The notes beneath the pieces were generated by a model. That model worked only from the letters and a program-made list of their open reading frames with translations. It did not search any database and was not told where the DNA came from. DNA of 64,000 nt from Conchocele bisecta. Taxonomy: Eukaryota > Mollusca > Bivalvia > Lucinida > Thyasiridae. Of this stretch, positions 51,766-61,660 are shown in pieces; within the stretch, counting starts at the first letter, position 1, and each line of letters begins with the position of its first letter. The stretch covers positions 38,676,058 to 38,740,057 of the forward strand of contig CM055265.1 in assembly GCA_029237695.1 (NCBI GenBank), read 5' to 3'. The translations under genes and the position numbers were made by a program.

Positions 51766-54700
51766 CTGAAAATATGAATATTAGGAATAGTTCATTATAG
51801 GAATGAATGGCCTTTTTCTGGAATTTATCGGGGTATAAACTTGGAAAAGTCGCGGGAATACTGGAAAAAGGGATAAAAAATTACAATTTTCGAACAAAAA
51901 AAAAAAAATAAAAAAATTGTAATTTTTTAAGGCCTCGTCCAGTATTCCCGCGACTTTTCCAAGTTTATATCCCCGATAAATTCCACAAAAAGGCCATTCA
52001 TTCCTTATAATTCCAGCATTTGAAATAAATTCATCAAGAAAATGTGTTTATTTTCCTTTCCGTTTTCTTAAGACTTATTTTAACTGCGCCTCACGGTTAC
52101 GGAAAGTAGTTCGGCGTGGGAGGTTACTGGGATATAAATTTTGGACAGAGACTTGCTACGGGCTAATCAAATGTTAGGGAATTGTGTAAATATTTTTGTG
52201 CTGTAATTATCTCTTCGTAGATATGAAAATTAAGAATCTTCATGTTCGTACGCGGCGCAGCGACGAAGGAAAGAAGTTTGAGGTTCTTAATTTTCATCTC
52301 CATTTGTTGTATAAATTAATAAACGAATATTAAAGGTACATGCCCACTCAGTAGGCACAACATTTTGTTTATATGAATTAAATAAGAGTGTAATTGTGTC
52401 TCTATTTCAACAGTTCTAAAAATTACAAGCGACCGCTATATACATGTAGATATAATCATTTAGTAATATTTATTTTACTGATAGTGACTCGCGGTGGTAT
52501 CAGGCCATTTTAATATGCAAATGAGGCATGGTATTTTTTAATTATTTATACTAATTAAATGCGTCACCTGAAAACATAATATGTTCGACAGATTATAAAG
52601 TATGATCATTGTAGATCAAACATTAAATACAGAGAATAAATAGTAATATCCGTTAACATTTTAAGGAAACACGGTTATCGCCACTGACATCAGTGAGGAA
52701 ATTTACGTCTGATATAACATGTATAATACTGTCAATCAATAACAGTTTGTGCCTACCGAGTGGGCATGTACCTTTAATACGCCGCCTATGGATAGCTGCA
52801 GCATATGCTCAATAAATGTAAATCCACCAATTGAACGTTTCAGACGATCCTAAATGTGCATCCTATACGTACGAACATTTTAGTCGTACGATGTTTAGTG
52901 AAACGCCCCCCCCCCCCCCCGTAATCCTGTTTGATTGCGAGGGGACGTAGAATTCTTTTTTTTTATTAATTCGTTCCCACGAAATAACAATTCGTTCCCT
53001 CAATTTAACAATTCGTTTCCACGAAATAACAATTAGTTCTCTCAATTTAACAATTCGTTCCGACGAAATAACATTTCGTTCCCACGGGAATGAATTGTTA
53101 TATCGTGAGAACGAATTGTTATATCGTGGGAACGAATTGTTATTTCGAAGGAACGAATTGTTAAATTCAGGGAACGAATTGTCATTTCGTGGGAACGAAT
53201 TGTTATATCGTGGGAACGAATTGTTAATTCGAGAGAACGAATTGTTAAAATGAGGGAACGAATTGTTATTTCGTCGGAACGAAATAACAAACAACATCCA
53301 TGTCCCCTGCGGGGCTCCGTAGAAGCGTAATAATCTGAACATGATGAACGCAGGCAGTTGTCTACCAACTGACCGCTGATGCCTTGTACGCCCCCTGCTG
53401 GCAAGCGTTCGCGGCCATTACCGACGACCCGATCAGGTACTGTATTGCATAGAACCCGCACCAGATCACCTCCTACAAGTAATGATATAACATGAACGGG
53501 AATAAAATTAGAATACCAGAAAAAAAACCAACAACACGCATGTAATTGGTCCCTCAAATTGGTACAATGGAACCTCTCTAAACCGAACACCAATGTAACG
53601 TCTGTGATCTTATTTGTGATGCGTTTCTTTGTCATTTATCTCAGATGATAATGTATATTCATGATTGCAAAACATCCGAATACGTATCAGAATGGTAAAA
53701 TGCCTGATTTAGTGAAACATCTCTAAACCGGAACCCCCTGTGGACCTCCCGGTTTAGAGAGGTGCATTGCACTTATATATGTAAGGGGTCGGCCAAATGG
53801 CTGTGATAATGTAATAAATTCAGTATAATAAAAATTAATAAATGTATCCTTAAATTGAAAATGTCTCCCTCAATGTGTACTTAGCAAGATAAGTATACTT
53901 TGCAATTTTGGTGAAATAGGCTACAGGTATATACATGTATATAACATATGCACAGTACATTTGCTGGTATACAACATGTGGTTCGAAGGTGATTTGAACA
54001 TCCAGCCCTAAATGCGTTTTTAAATTAGATCTAGTGACTTCTTGTCGTCTGCTGCTCTTGTTCTCTCCATTTGTCTCGATGATAACATGAATAGCACAGC
54101 CTCTCTACAAAAGTCACTCACAAATGTTGTTGTAAGACTGAGGTGACGGTTGTATGGAGGTTAAATGTATTAGAAAGTATCACATTTGGATTTAACCCTT
54201 ACACCGCTATCTTATTTTTTTGTCGTCTGCTGTTTATTTTCTATTTTCCATTTGTATCATCAAAAACATGCTTTGACAGCACTTTAGAATATTTACAACA
54301 TACTCTGAAAGCACTTCCGAATAATTTTCATTGAAAATGATTCTGAAGTGCTGTCAAACCATGTTTATATATATTGAGAAATAAGGCACGATATAAAAAC
54401 AACAGCAGACGACAATTGTTGTGTGTGGCGATCTAAGGGTTAACATAATGGCTGTTGCAGAAAGATGGTTATTATGGAGAGGTAACCGTCAATGGGGGTT
54501 AGACTGTATGTACCATTAGTACCTGGTCCAGACATGGTGGTTGGTACAAAAACGGGGTAACCTACCGTAGTCAAATACAATCACACACGCGCATGGCAAT
54601 GATATATGCAGTGGAGCCTCTCTAATCCGGACACCCTGGGAGGCCCCCAGGGTGTCCGGTTTAGAGAGGTTCCACTGTAATCAAGCACTCCATGAACATT

Positions 54701-57700
54701 GTGTGAATCATGAACAGATACGGGAATGAAATAAATTACAGTGAAACCCATCTAAATTAAAAAATATGGAGTTCAATTTAGAGAGATTCCACTGTACATA
54801 ATATAAGCCAAACATTTGAATGCTTACCGTGATATCCCAACGGATGAATCCCAGTTTCTTTGTGATCATGAGACCGTAGAGCACATACCAGAGCATGGAT
54901 GATATAAAACACGAACTGGAGACGAACTCAAAGTAGGAGTAGCCGGAGCCGTATTTGAACAGACATCCATCCACGCTCGGGATAGACACGCAGATCAACC
55001 CAAGTAGTGACAGCACCTGATAGAAGCACAAACACTTTGTGGTATGAACGACAACACGCTCTTTAAATCATACCCGATTTTACTCTTTGATAATAAATAT
55101 ATACAAGGTAGGACACTCGCCATATTTTCAACCAACGGAAGTGGTACTAAAGTGGAAGTGGTCCCGGCCTACTCGCGCGCGTTACACTTACTGAATTAGC
55201 GATCCGGGCCCAAGGTAAATGATCCACTTCCGTTGGTTGAAAAGATGGCGAGTGCCCTACCTTGTAGATATTAAATATCAGAGTAAAAGTGGGTATGATT
55301 TAAAGATCGTTTTGTCGTTCATACCACAAAGTTCCTGTGGATAGAAGCATGAATTGAACACAGGTTAACCCTTAAAATGCTGGGAAGGATAATTGTCGTC
55401 TGCTGTTGTTTTATATTTTGCCTTTTTATCAATAAAAACATGGTTTGTCTGCACTTTAGAACCATTTACACAAACATGCTTTTGATGAGAAAAGTGGAAA
55501 ATAAAAAATAAACAGCAGACGACAAAACTTCATTCAGCGATGTATGGGCTAAAAATATCATATAATAGCAGGGGTGGTCACATCGTGTTTAGAAAGCAGC
55601 AGATTGTCAGAGAAATAAATATGGCGATGAAAACCAAACACCCGTCACTACAGTGATCACCAAATCGTCTGCGTATTTTATATAATAATTTCTACTATGT
55701 ACATAATGTTTCACAATATCAGTAGCCTATTTCATCAACATTGCAAAGTATACTTTACTACCAAAGTATACTTTGAGGGAGCAATCATTTATTTTTCCTG
55801 AAATGCATTATTTCGTATAGAACTAACAAATGCATATATTTCATGATTAAAAGTATGCAGAATTATTATACTGAATTTATTACATTATCACAGCCATTAA
55901 ATGGCTGTGATAATGTAATAAATTCAGTATAATAAAAATTAATAAATTTTTCAAAAAATTGAAAATTTCTCCCTCAAAGTATACTTTGCTACTAAAGTAT
56001 ACTTTGCAATGTTGATGAAATAGGCTACAGACACCCTACCAAAGTCATGTAAAACGTTTATTTCCTATGCTACTTATCATAGATATATAACCATGGTCAT
56101 ACTTGTTCAATCCATATATCAACCACATTTCTGTATGTACAGTATGCGATTGCTTACTTCATCTTGTAAATATTGTGTTCGAAATAACTACTTGTGTTGG
56201 ATATCATGTCTGAGTCTCTCCATAGTGTCGTGTTTATCACCAATTACAATCTTCAAATGTTTTCTGTTGTCTATGTATCTTTTATTTACTCAGCTAGACA
56301 AACTTTAGAATCACATGTGGAAGACTCGGATCTGTGACACGCAAAAAAATGCCCATTACAAAATAATCCATTACCTCACCCACTTGGTCTCATACAGTAC
56401 TATCTTCTTTAAATAAGATAGTACTGTATGAGACCATGTGGGTGGGGTAATGAATTTTGTGTAATGAGCATTTTTGTTGTGTCACATGTCCGAGTCTTCC
56501 ACATGTATTTGGAATCTGCTACAGAGCTTCATACTATATGTATGGTTGATTCACTCCCTTACAAATTAATTACCTAGATAATTACCTATTTTTAATTTTG
56601 GAAATGTCATGACTCACTTGAGACGTCATAGATCATGGCTGACATGATATTTCTTCTGATAGTTTGTTGATATATAGAGGATCTCAAACTCGTTTCCATT
56701 TGATATGAGATTTATGAAACGAGTCACGCACAATGTATGCATACAAATTGCTGACGAGTTTCATAAATTTCATATCAAATGGAAACGAGTTTGAGATTCT
56801 GTTCATCACATGATTTCACACTCCAAATAGCAGAAAACTTAGAGATATCTGATACGTTTCAGTGAGAAGATGCCATTGACTATTTTCGTATCGAGTTGAA
56901 AATCTCCACAGAGAAAAATAGTTTTAATACTAGCAATAAATATACTATAAATATGCCATACTATATGTTCCCGTTCTTTGTAAGCACGCTATAGTACCAG
57001 GCGGGAGAGCATTTTAATACGTGTAGTGATTTAACTGATTCATCGACGATGCTACTGACCGGTGTTTAATATAGGAATGAATGGCCTTTTTGTGGAATTT
57101 ATCGGGGAATAAACTTGGAAAAGCCACTTTCGCAATTGGCGATAAAAATAAACAATTGACGATAAAAAATAACAATTTTCGAAAAATATATTTTTTTTTT
57201 TTCGAAAATTGTAATTTTTTATCGCCAATTGTTTATTTTTATCCTATTGGTTATTATAGGAATGAATGGCCTTTTTGTGGAATTTATCGGGGTATAAACT
57301 TGGAAAAGTCGCGGGAATACTGGACGAAGGCCGGAAGGCCTCGTCCAGTATTCCCGCGACTTTTCTAAGTTTATATCCCCGATAAATTCCACAAAAAGGC
57401 CATTAATTCCTTATAATTCCAGCATTTGAAATAAATTCATCAAGAAAATGTGTTTATTTTCCGTTTTCTTAAGAATTATATTAACTGCACCTGACGGTTA
57501 CTGAAAGTAGTTCGGCATGGAGTTTACTGGGATATAAATTTTGGACGGATCAAATGTTAGGGAATTGTATGAATATTTTTGTGCTGGAATTATAATATAT
57601 TGACGTCAACGCCACAACAAAGTTGCTCTGTCGCGCCATTAGGGACATCATTTGGAACGTCTTCGTTTTGTTCGTTTGGCACACAGGTGACTGGAAAAAA

Positions 57701-58234
57701 AATCACATGACGGTGTATATATATAGATCTATACAAGAAACAACAGACTATCAGATTAGTTGTTCCCATCACCTGTGGTTTGGCATAACATTGGCGCATA
57801 ATACAAATACGTAATTATGGTGATGCGACTGACCAAATTCGCTACAGGTGTGTTATATCACATTTATGAAATGGGTTAAAACACGTCATAACAGGGTTTG
57901 CATGTGATAAAATATGTTATTGATTCGACTTTCTTAAAACATAGATTACATTGTATCGATGTTGAATTTGTATCAATTATGGTAAAATCAAATGGTGCCA
58001 GATATTATGAAACATCCTGTTCATGTAGTGTATACAAAACCAACTCACCACTTCAGCTGCATAGAGTATACCGTACAGACTTTTAATGAAGTCAATATCA
58101 ATAGAGATGAACTTCCAGAGTTGCTTGGTATTTCCTGTATTTCCTGTATCGTCGGACGTGGGTTCCATGTTTCTGTTGCCTATGGAAACCGAGGTGGTCA
58201 CGTTGACCTGAGGCGTGTCACCTACTGACATCAT
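51604..58234 (-). CDS. MARVEL-domain tetraspan protein, CMTM-like, complete, 211 aa
   Basis: Exons 58049-58234, 54828-55016, 53374-53472 and 51604-51765 join through three phase-0 introns to 211 codons and a stop. An N-terminal cytosolic segment of about 45 residues (MMSVGDTPQVNV, polar, Thr-rich) is followed by four hydrophobic helices: FIKSLYGILYAAEVVLSLLG (about 49-68), FEFVSSSCFISSMLWYVLYG (about 87-106), CGFYAIQYLIGSSVMAANAC (about 130-149) and FGFLCMFVIIGHGVMQ (about 160-175). The tail has WDKRPPPAARSS and an acidic end DGDYEDSGKY. This is the size and topology of CMTM proteins, which act in membrane trafficking and receptor stability; plasmolipin or MAL is the alternative. Placement in the MARVEL superfamily is firmer than the CMTM label. 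Confidence 0.88.
51793..52213 (+). repeat. Repeat family E, copy 9 (with poly-A loop)
   Basis: AGGAATGAATGGCC, arms joined through AAAAAATTACAATTTTCG with an A run, then GCCTCGTCCAGTATTCCCGC and a full tail. It starts 27 bases upstream of the MARVEL exon 4 acceptor. Confidence 0.9.
52215..52320 (+). repeat. Small inverted repeat (AAAATTAAGAATCTTCATGT)
   Basis: ATGAAAATTAAGAATCTTCA pairs with TTGAGGTTCTTAATTTTCAT around a G+C-rich loop with GTACGCGGCGCAGCGACGAA. Confidence 0.6.
52333..52780 (+). repeat. Repeat family R, copy 4 (full, with terminal inverted repeats)
   Basis: AAAGGTACATGCCCACTCAG and CGAGTGGGCATGTACCTTTA are inverse ends. Inner words AATTAAATGCGTCACCTGAA and GGAAACACGGTTATCGCCAC match the other copies. 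This copy defines the family boundaries: about 448 bases. Confidence 0.9.
52795..52922 (+). repeat. Repeat family M, copy 3 (right half, ending in a C run)
   Basis: GCATATGCTCAATAAATGTA through CGTACGAACATTTTAGTCGT to GTTTAGTGAAACGCCC and a run of about 18 C. Confidence 0.82.
52937..53322 (+). repeat. Repeat family F, copy 4 (longest)
   Basis: GAGGGGACGTAGAATTCTTT, six left-arm modules, then nine right-arm modules ending GGAACGAAATAACAAACAAC and CCCCTGCGGGGCTCCGTAG. Because modules are 21 bases, all frames stay open for long stretches (RSHEITIRSLN), which explains 159- and 197-codon shadow ORFs. It lies 50 bases from MARVEL exon 3. Confidence 0.93.
53374..53472 (-). CDS. MARVEL gene exon 3: third helix
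   Basis: Exactly 33 codons, EVIWCGFYAIQYLIGSSV then MAANACQQGAYKASA, between acceptor CATTACTTGTAG and donor GTCAGT. Both junctions are phase 0. The donor is a non-consensus GTCAGT but the join restores an uninterrupted MARVEL topology. Confidence 0.87.
53566..53772 (-). repeat. Repeat family H, copy 4 (inverted)
   Basis: AATGGAACCTCTCTAAACCG, then TCATTTATCTCAGATGATAA, TGATTGCAAAACATCC, and a hairpin around GGAACCCCCTGTGGACCTCC. Confidence 0.82.
53791..53938 (+). repeat. Repeat family D, copy 4 (right half only)
   Basis: GGCCAAATGGCTGTGATAAT to TTGGTGAAATAGGCTACAG; cut exactly near the palindrome centre. Confidence 0.85.
54192..54444 (+). repeat. Repeat family C, copy 9 (full length, extended centre)
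   Basis: TTAACCCTTACACCGCTATC to GATCTAAGGGTTAA. The left central arm is present twice, as in copy 1, and is the closest relative of that copy by eye. Confidence 0.88.
54607..54682 (+). repeat. Repeat family H, copy 5 (hairpin end only)
   Basis: CAGTGGAGCCTCTCTAATCC, GGACACCCTGGGAGGCCCCC and GGTTTAGAGAGGTTCCACTG form one 75-base hairpin. Confidence 0.85.
54736..54797 (+). repeat. Repeat family H, copy 6 (decayed hairpin)
   Basis: TTACAGTGAAACCCATCTAA and TTTAGAGAGATTCCACTGTA. It lies 30 bases from the donor of MARVEL exon 2, within the first bases of the intron. Confidence 0.78.
54828..55016 (-). CDS. MARVEL gene exon 2: rest of helix 1, first loop, helix 2
   Basis: Acceptor GCTTCTATCAG and donor GTAAGC enclose 63 codons: VLSLLGLICVSIPSVDGC, a loop with FKYGSGYSYF, the helix FEFVSSSCFISSMLWYVLYG and the basic turn MITKKLGFIRWDIT. 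Both junctions are phase 0. Confidence 0.9.
55026..55337 (+). repeat. Fold-back repeat AA abutting the acceptor of MARVEL exon 2
   Basis: CACTTTGTGGTATGAACGAC and GTCGTTCATACCACAAAGTT are the inverse ends; inner arms ACAAGGTAGGACACTCGCCA and TGGCGAGTGCCCTACCTTGT; loop with CTACTCGCGCGCGTTACAC. The element begins about 9 bases upstream of the AG acceptor, so the polypyrimidine and branch region of this intron is element-derived. Confidence 0.88.
55364..55553 (+). repeat. Repeat family C, copy 10 (centre shortened)
   Basis: GTTAACCCTTAAAATGCTGG, ATTGTCGTCTGCTGTTGTTT, and the right side AACAGCAGACGACAAAACTT with TGTATGGGCTAA as a degenerate end. Confidence 0.82.
55720..56031 (+). repeat. Repeat family D, copy 5 (best-preserved palindrome)
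   Basis: AGTAGCCTATTTCATCAACA to TGATGAAATAGGCTACAG; the centre ATTATCACAGCCATTAAATGG runs straight into its inverse. The entire 310 bases fold on themselves with few mismatches. Confidence 0.92.
56318..56508 (+). repeat. Fold-back repeat Z (TGTGGAAGACTCGGA ends)
   Basis: ACATGTGGAAGACTCGGATC and GTCCGAGTCTTCCACATGT are the ends; the centre is CAGTACTATCTTCTTTAAATAAGATAGTACTG. The inner word CCCACCTGGTCTCA pairs likewise. Related words at 6885-6945 and 28805 suggest other decayed copies. Confidence 0.88.
56690..56815 (+). repeat. Fold-back repeat P (CTCAAACTCGTTTCCATTTG)
   Basis: ATCTCAAACTCGTTTCCATT pairs with AATGGAAACGAGTTTGAGAT; inner GAGATTTATGAAACGAGT pairs with ACGAGTTTCATAAATTTC. 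It is linked to family P by the ATTTATxAAACxxGT core. Confidence 0.82.
57071..57596 (+). repeat. Repeat family E, compound copy 10
   Basis: Two left ends (AGGAATGAATGGCC at 57075 and 57259) with the AACAATTGGCGATAAAAA hairpin between them, then arms joined by GAAGGCCGGAAGGCC and a tail missing about 20 bases after TTTTGGAC. Layout matches the compound copy at 41440, so this compound form itself has been copied. Confidence 0.88.
57670..57782 (-). repeat. Repeat family Y, copy 2 (inverse of copy 1)
   Basis: CACAGGTGACTGGAAAAAAA, ATCACATGACGGTGTATATA and AGTTGTTCCCATCACCTGTG. Confidence 0.8.
58049..58234 (-). CDS. MARVEL gene exon 1: start, cytosolic N terminus, beginning of helix 1
   Basis: Two Met codons (58234 and 58231) open 62 codons: a polar N terminus, then KQLWKFISIDIDFIKSLYGI and LYAAEV, ending at the strong donor GTGAGT in phase 0. 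Spliced to VLSLLGLIC it completes helix 1. An in-frame stop upstream was not needed to choose the start because no acceptor precedes it nearby. Confidence 0.88.
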
Positions 58235-58272
58235 ATTCCCAGCTAATAATAGGTCACCTGCAGTGTAAACGG

Positions 58273-58330
58273 TTCTGTATAGAGGCGGATTCCGGATTTA
58301 GGTCTAGAGGGGCGTTGATTCTCAAATGTA
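58273..58330 (+). repeat. Repeat family K end fragment
   Basis: TATAGAGGCGGATTCCGGAT and AGGGGCGTTGATTCTC resemble the GGCGCGGATCCAGGATTTCG terminus. Confidence 0.55.
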
Positions 58331-58334
58331 AAGC

Positions 58335-59690
58335 AGGCATGATCATCAACTTTCCTAAAAAAAGACATGCTTTCTAATTTATTATCAAATGTATAGGATG
58401 TTACCACTCAGTTGACGAGACGGTTCAAATGAGTAGTGACAGCATACACTTTGGTGATAAATATTTAAATTCTAAACGTGACGTAAACGTAAAGTTTAGT
58501 TGGGGCACCCACGCTTGGATCGACGCCATGTATACCACCATGCCATGAATTATATCGTATTCTACCTAGCTCTGGTGGTACATCCGCGGTCGGATCTGCG
58601 TCTAAACCTTATGTCATCGGTCCATTCTTGATGACTAGCTTCCTCGTGTATAGCATGCGTTACATGTGCCGATCTTTGCTAATCAGTTAGGCTTCAGTGC
58701 ATGGTGCTGTGTTTATGCAATGAGTGGAAACTGGCACGCGCGTAAGCTCGGCATAATATAACATAGCTTCTCATGACATAGGCAGTGTTACATGTGTGTA
58801 TATTTGACATGTACATGTGTATGTTTTCATGTATTCATTAACATTCATGTGTATTGTTATAATGATAAATACCAAGGAAAGTTCTGGAAACACTATAATG
58901 TCAATGACCTATGAGTCACTGGATATTATTTGTATCATTCTATATTTGGCATTATCTACAAACTTCTTGCTAGATCTAGCGAAGTCATGATAGTTCTAGT
59001 AGATTCCATTAGAAAATCGTGGAATTTGGGGAATCTTGGAGAACATTCCGGAACTTTCCTAAGGGTATGCATAGGGCTGTACAATCAAGGCTAAGCAGAG
59101 GTGTAACCAAAAGTTATTCAAAAGGATTAAAGCGTATTATATTGTCGATTTTACTTGTGAAAAAAGTGGACTTATATATTCTGTGGATTTAACAATTTGG
59201 AATTTGGATTTAGCAAATTAACTGAAAAAGTGAAAATTGTGATTAAAGTGGCTAAAACAGTGACATGTTGTGAATTTCATTCAGAATTGAATATACATGC
59301 ATACCGAAATTGTGGTGACATTAAGAGGATAGTAGTGGATTTATTCAGGACATTCAATGGTTTATTTTACATGTTTGTTGTTTCAATAAAACGTATTGTA
59401 AAACAATTTGGGGCCTTTACTCATTCTGTTATTGAGACTTGTCTGGCTGATCAGCATCTATACTGTTCGCAAAAAAATACTATCAGAGGCTATACCGATC
59501 ACAGTGACATCCTCTCGTAACACATGCATATTTACAAATGGAGGCTGAAACTAGTCACACGTGATGTAAGCCAGGTATTGTAAGAACGTGATTCGTTGTT
59601 GCCGGGCCTGCTTTAACAGAAGTCGCGACTATAGTCGCCGCTTTTTCCGTCCTGGTTGTCATCGTCCGCATCGTCGTCCGAAGTATCACA
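58335..59690. other. Upstream flank of the MARVEL gene, no recognised feature
   Basis: A small B-like hairpin (GTTGACGAGACGGTTCAAAT) at 58412 also occurs at 3118. A 107-codon plus-strand frame at 59197-59520 has no family resemblance, and its end overlaps a decayed family A word (GGCTGATCAGCATCTATACTG). No promoter motif is convincing. Confidence 0.45.
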
Positions 59691-59692
59691 AA

Positions 59693-60035
59693 AGAATGTA
59701 CAAGCTTCTTCATCATGGTATAACTTTAATATTACTTGACGGATCGCTTCAATATTTGGACACTTGATAACTTTAATATTGCGAATATTTAATATTGCGG
59801 AACAACTTAGCCATTTTTACGTCAAAAAGTGTGTACAAGCTTCTTCATCATGATATAACTTTAATATTACTTGACGGATTGCACTTGATACATGTGATCA
59901 TTCGGATCACCCTCATGCTGCCATTAACACGACCTTGACATTTTTTATCTTCACATGTTTGCGAAAACACTTAGCCATGCTTGTGTGAAAAGTTTGTACA
60001 AGTTTCTTCATCGTCGTATAACATTAATTGTACCT
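59693..60035 (+). repeat. Tandem repeat of about 136-160 bp (TGTACAAGCTTCTTCATCAT)
   Basis: Two close copies (59697 and 59833) share TGTACAAGCTTCTTCATCAT, ATAACTTTAATATTACTTGA and CGGAT; a third, more decayed copy starts at 59996. Confidence 0.8.
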
Positions 60036-60331
60036 TATACTAATTGTTCAAACTTTGGCCAACCATTTATTCAATACATTATCATTATATAAAATTACCT
60101 TCTGGGTATTTTTTATGAATAAATGTGAAGGTCGTGAATAAACCAATTAAATATTACGGACATAATTATGAAAAATGCTATCATTCTGCCGGCCATGTTG
60201 AAAGAAATCCCGCAAATTAAGTTCAGCTTTGGAACTCAAATGGCCATCGCATCTTGTCAGGATCGTGATACATTAGGCTAATTGAAAAATATAGTGGCGG
60301 GATGTACACTTTTTTGGTAATCAAAATTCAT

Positions 60332-60425
60332 CTGGGGCCTGTTTCACTAAACTTCGTACGACTAAAATGTTCGTAAGTGCACATTTAGGATCGTCTTGAA
60401 ATTTCAATTGATCGATTTACATTTA
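60332..60425 (+). repeat. Repeat family M, copy 4 (left half)
   Basis: GGGGCCTGTTTCACTAAACT through AAATGTTCGTAAGTGCACAT to GATCGATTTACATTTATTTA, where it is cut by a family H end. Confidence 0.82.
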
Positions 60426-60602
60426 TTTAAAACTGGACACTCAGAAAAAACCACTTATGTAATTATGTAATTAACCTGTAATGTATGTTCATGATCGACA
60501 CACCTATTTCTCAGTGCTCATATACCTTAGTTGCAGTGTAAATCTATATACCGGACACTCTGGGGACTTCCCTGGGTGTCCGGTTTGTGTAGGTTATACT
60601 AT
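60426..60602 (-). repeat. Repeat family H, copy 7 (decayed)
   Basis: AAAACTGGACACTCAGAAAA at the left and GACTTCCCTGGGTGTCCGGT at the right, with ACCGGACACTCTGG pairing. Confidence 0.7.
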
Positions 60603-60604
60603 AT

Positions 60605-60722
60605 GTCTAGCGGTCATGTGGCGATTGGCGGTTTTGCAAGTTCGGGTATCGGTTGAACGGTTCAATGTTCGAATCTCGTGGCTGCAGCTTAATAACTGGG
60701 TCGCCGGCTGCGAAAGGTGACT
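60605..60722 (+). other. tRNA-like decayed sequence (possible SINE head)
   Basis: GTCTAGCGGTCATGTGGCGA followed by GGTTCAATGTTCGAATCTCG resembles a tRNA-type A box and B box about 50 bases apart. The pairing is too poor for a functional tRNA. It may be a SINE head unrelated to the one at 29034. Confidence 0.35.
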
Positions 60723-60746
60723 CTACGACGTTGGTGACCAGCGTAG

Positions 60747-61060
60747 TCCCTGTAACCTATTTCATCATCATTGCAAAGTATACTTTTCTAGCAAAGTATA
60801 CTTTGAGGGAGAAATTTTCAATTTAAGGATAAATTTATTAATTTTTATTATACTGAATTTATTACATTATCATAGCCAAAATGGCTGTGATAATGTAATA
60901 CAATCAGTGTAATAATTCTGCATACTTTTAATCATCAAATATATGCAGTCGTTAGTTCTGTATGAAATAATGCATTTCCGGAAAAATAAATGATTACTCC
61001 CTCAAAGTATACTTTGCTCGAAAAGTATACGTTGCAATGTTTGTGAAATAGGCTACTGAT
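60747..61060 (+). repeat. Repeat family D, copy 6 (full palindrome)
   Basis: GTAACCTATTTCATCATCAT to TTTGTGAAATAGGCTACTG with centre ATCATAGCCAAAATGGCTGT. Confidence 0.9.
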
Positions 61061-61127
61061 CAGTCCCTAGTCCATAGACAACAATATATGCACTATTATA
61101 CAATTCTTCCAAAACATTGGCGATCGT

Positions 61128-61352
61128 TTGACTGGAACGAATTGTTAATTCGTGGGAACGAATTGTGAAATCGTGGGAACTAATTGTTAATTTCAGGGAA
61201 CGAATTATTAAATTGAGGGAACGAATTGTCATTTCGTGGGAACGAATTGTTAATTTGAGGGAACGAATTGTTATATCGTGGGAACGAATTGTTATTTCGT
61301 GGGAACGAATTAGTAAAAGAAATCCATGTCCCCTGCGGGGCTCCGTAGTTTG
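61128..61352 (+). repeat. Repeat family F, copy 5 (right arm only)
   Basis: Nine consecutive modules starting GGAACGAATTGTTAATTCGT and ending CGAATTAGTAAAAG, then CCCCTGCGGGGCTCCGTAG. The left arm is absent, so the fold-back has been lost. Confidence 0.92.
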
Positions 61353-61445
61353 GAGAGTCTGTGGTAGCGACTTACTGCCATATCCCGGTGATTAGATTTG
61401 ATCAGACTCAAAACGGAAACTACACACATTGTATAGCTTCTTTGT

Positions 61446-61660
61446 GCGTCACGTAATGACGCAAGTCAGAAGTGGTATGCCCATTTATTGCGTGTCCTAA
61501 TTGACAATCATGACCTTGAATATGCGCGATCCGAACCGCTATTGTTGATACATGTACGAGCTATACATGTTCGTAACAACACGATGTTCATATCAAAATT
61601 ATATTAAAGCTATGCGAAAACGTAATGACGCAAGTCAGAAGTGGTATTCCCATTTAAACC
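61446..61660 (+). repeat. Direct repeat pair (ACGTAATGACGCAAGTCAGA) and first long direct repeat
   Basis: ACGTAATGACGCAAGTCAGA with AGTGGTAT and CCCATTTA occurs at 61449 and again at 61620. The segment from 61480 to 61622 (CTTGAATATGCGCGATCCGA ... AAGCTATGCGAAAACG) is repeated at 62574-62712. Confidence 0.85.

Noticed and set aside
52863..53635. 159- and 197-codon minus-strand frames with RSHEITIRSLN repeats
   Set aside because: They arise because family F modules are 21 bases, a multiple of three. The same pattern occurs in every family F copy on both strands.
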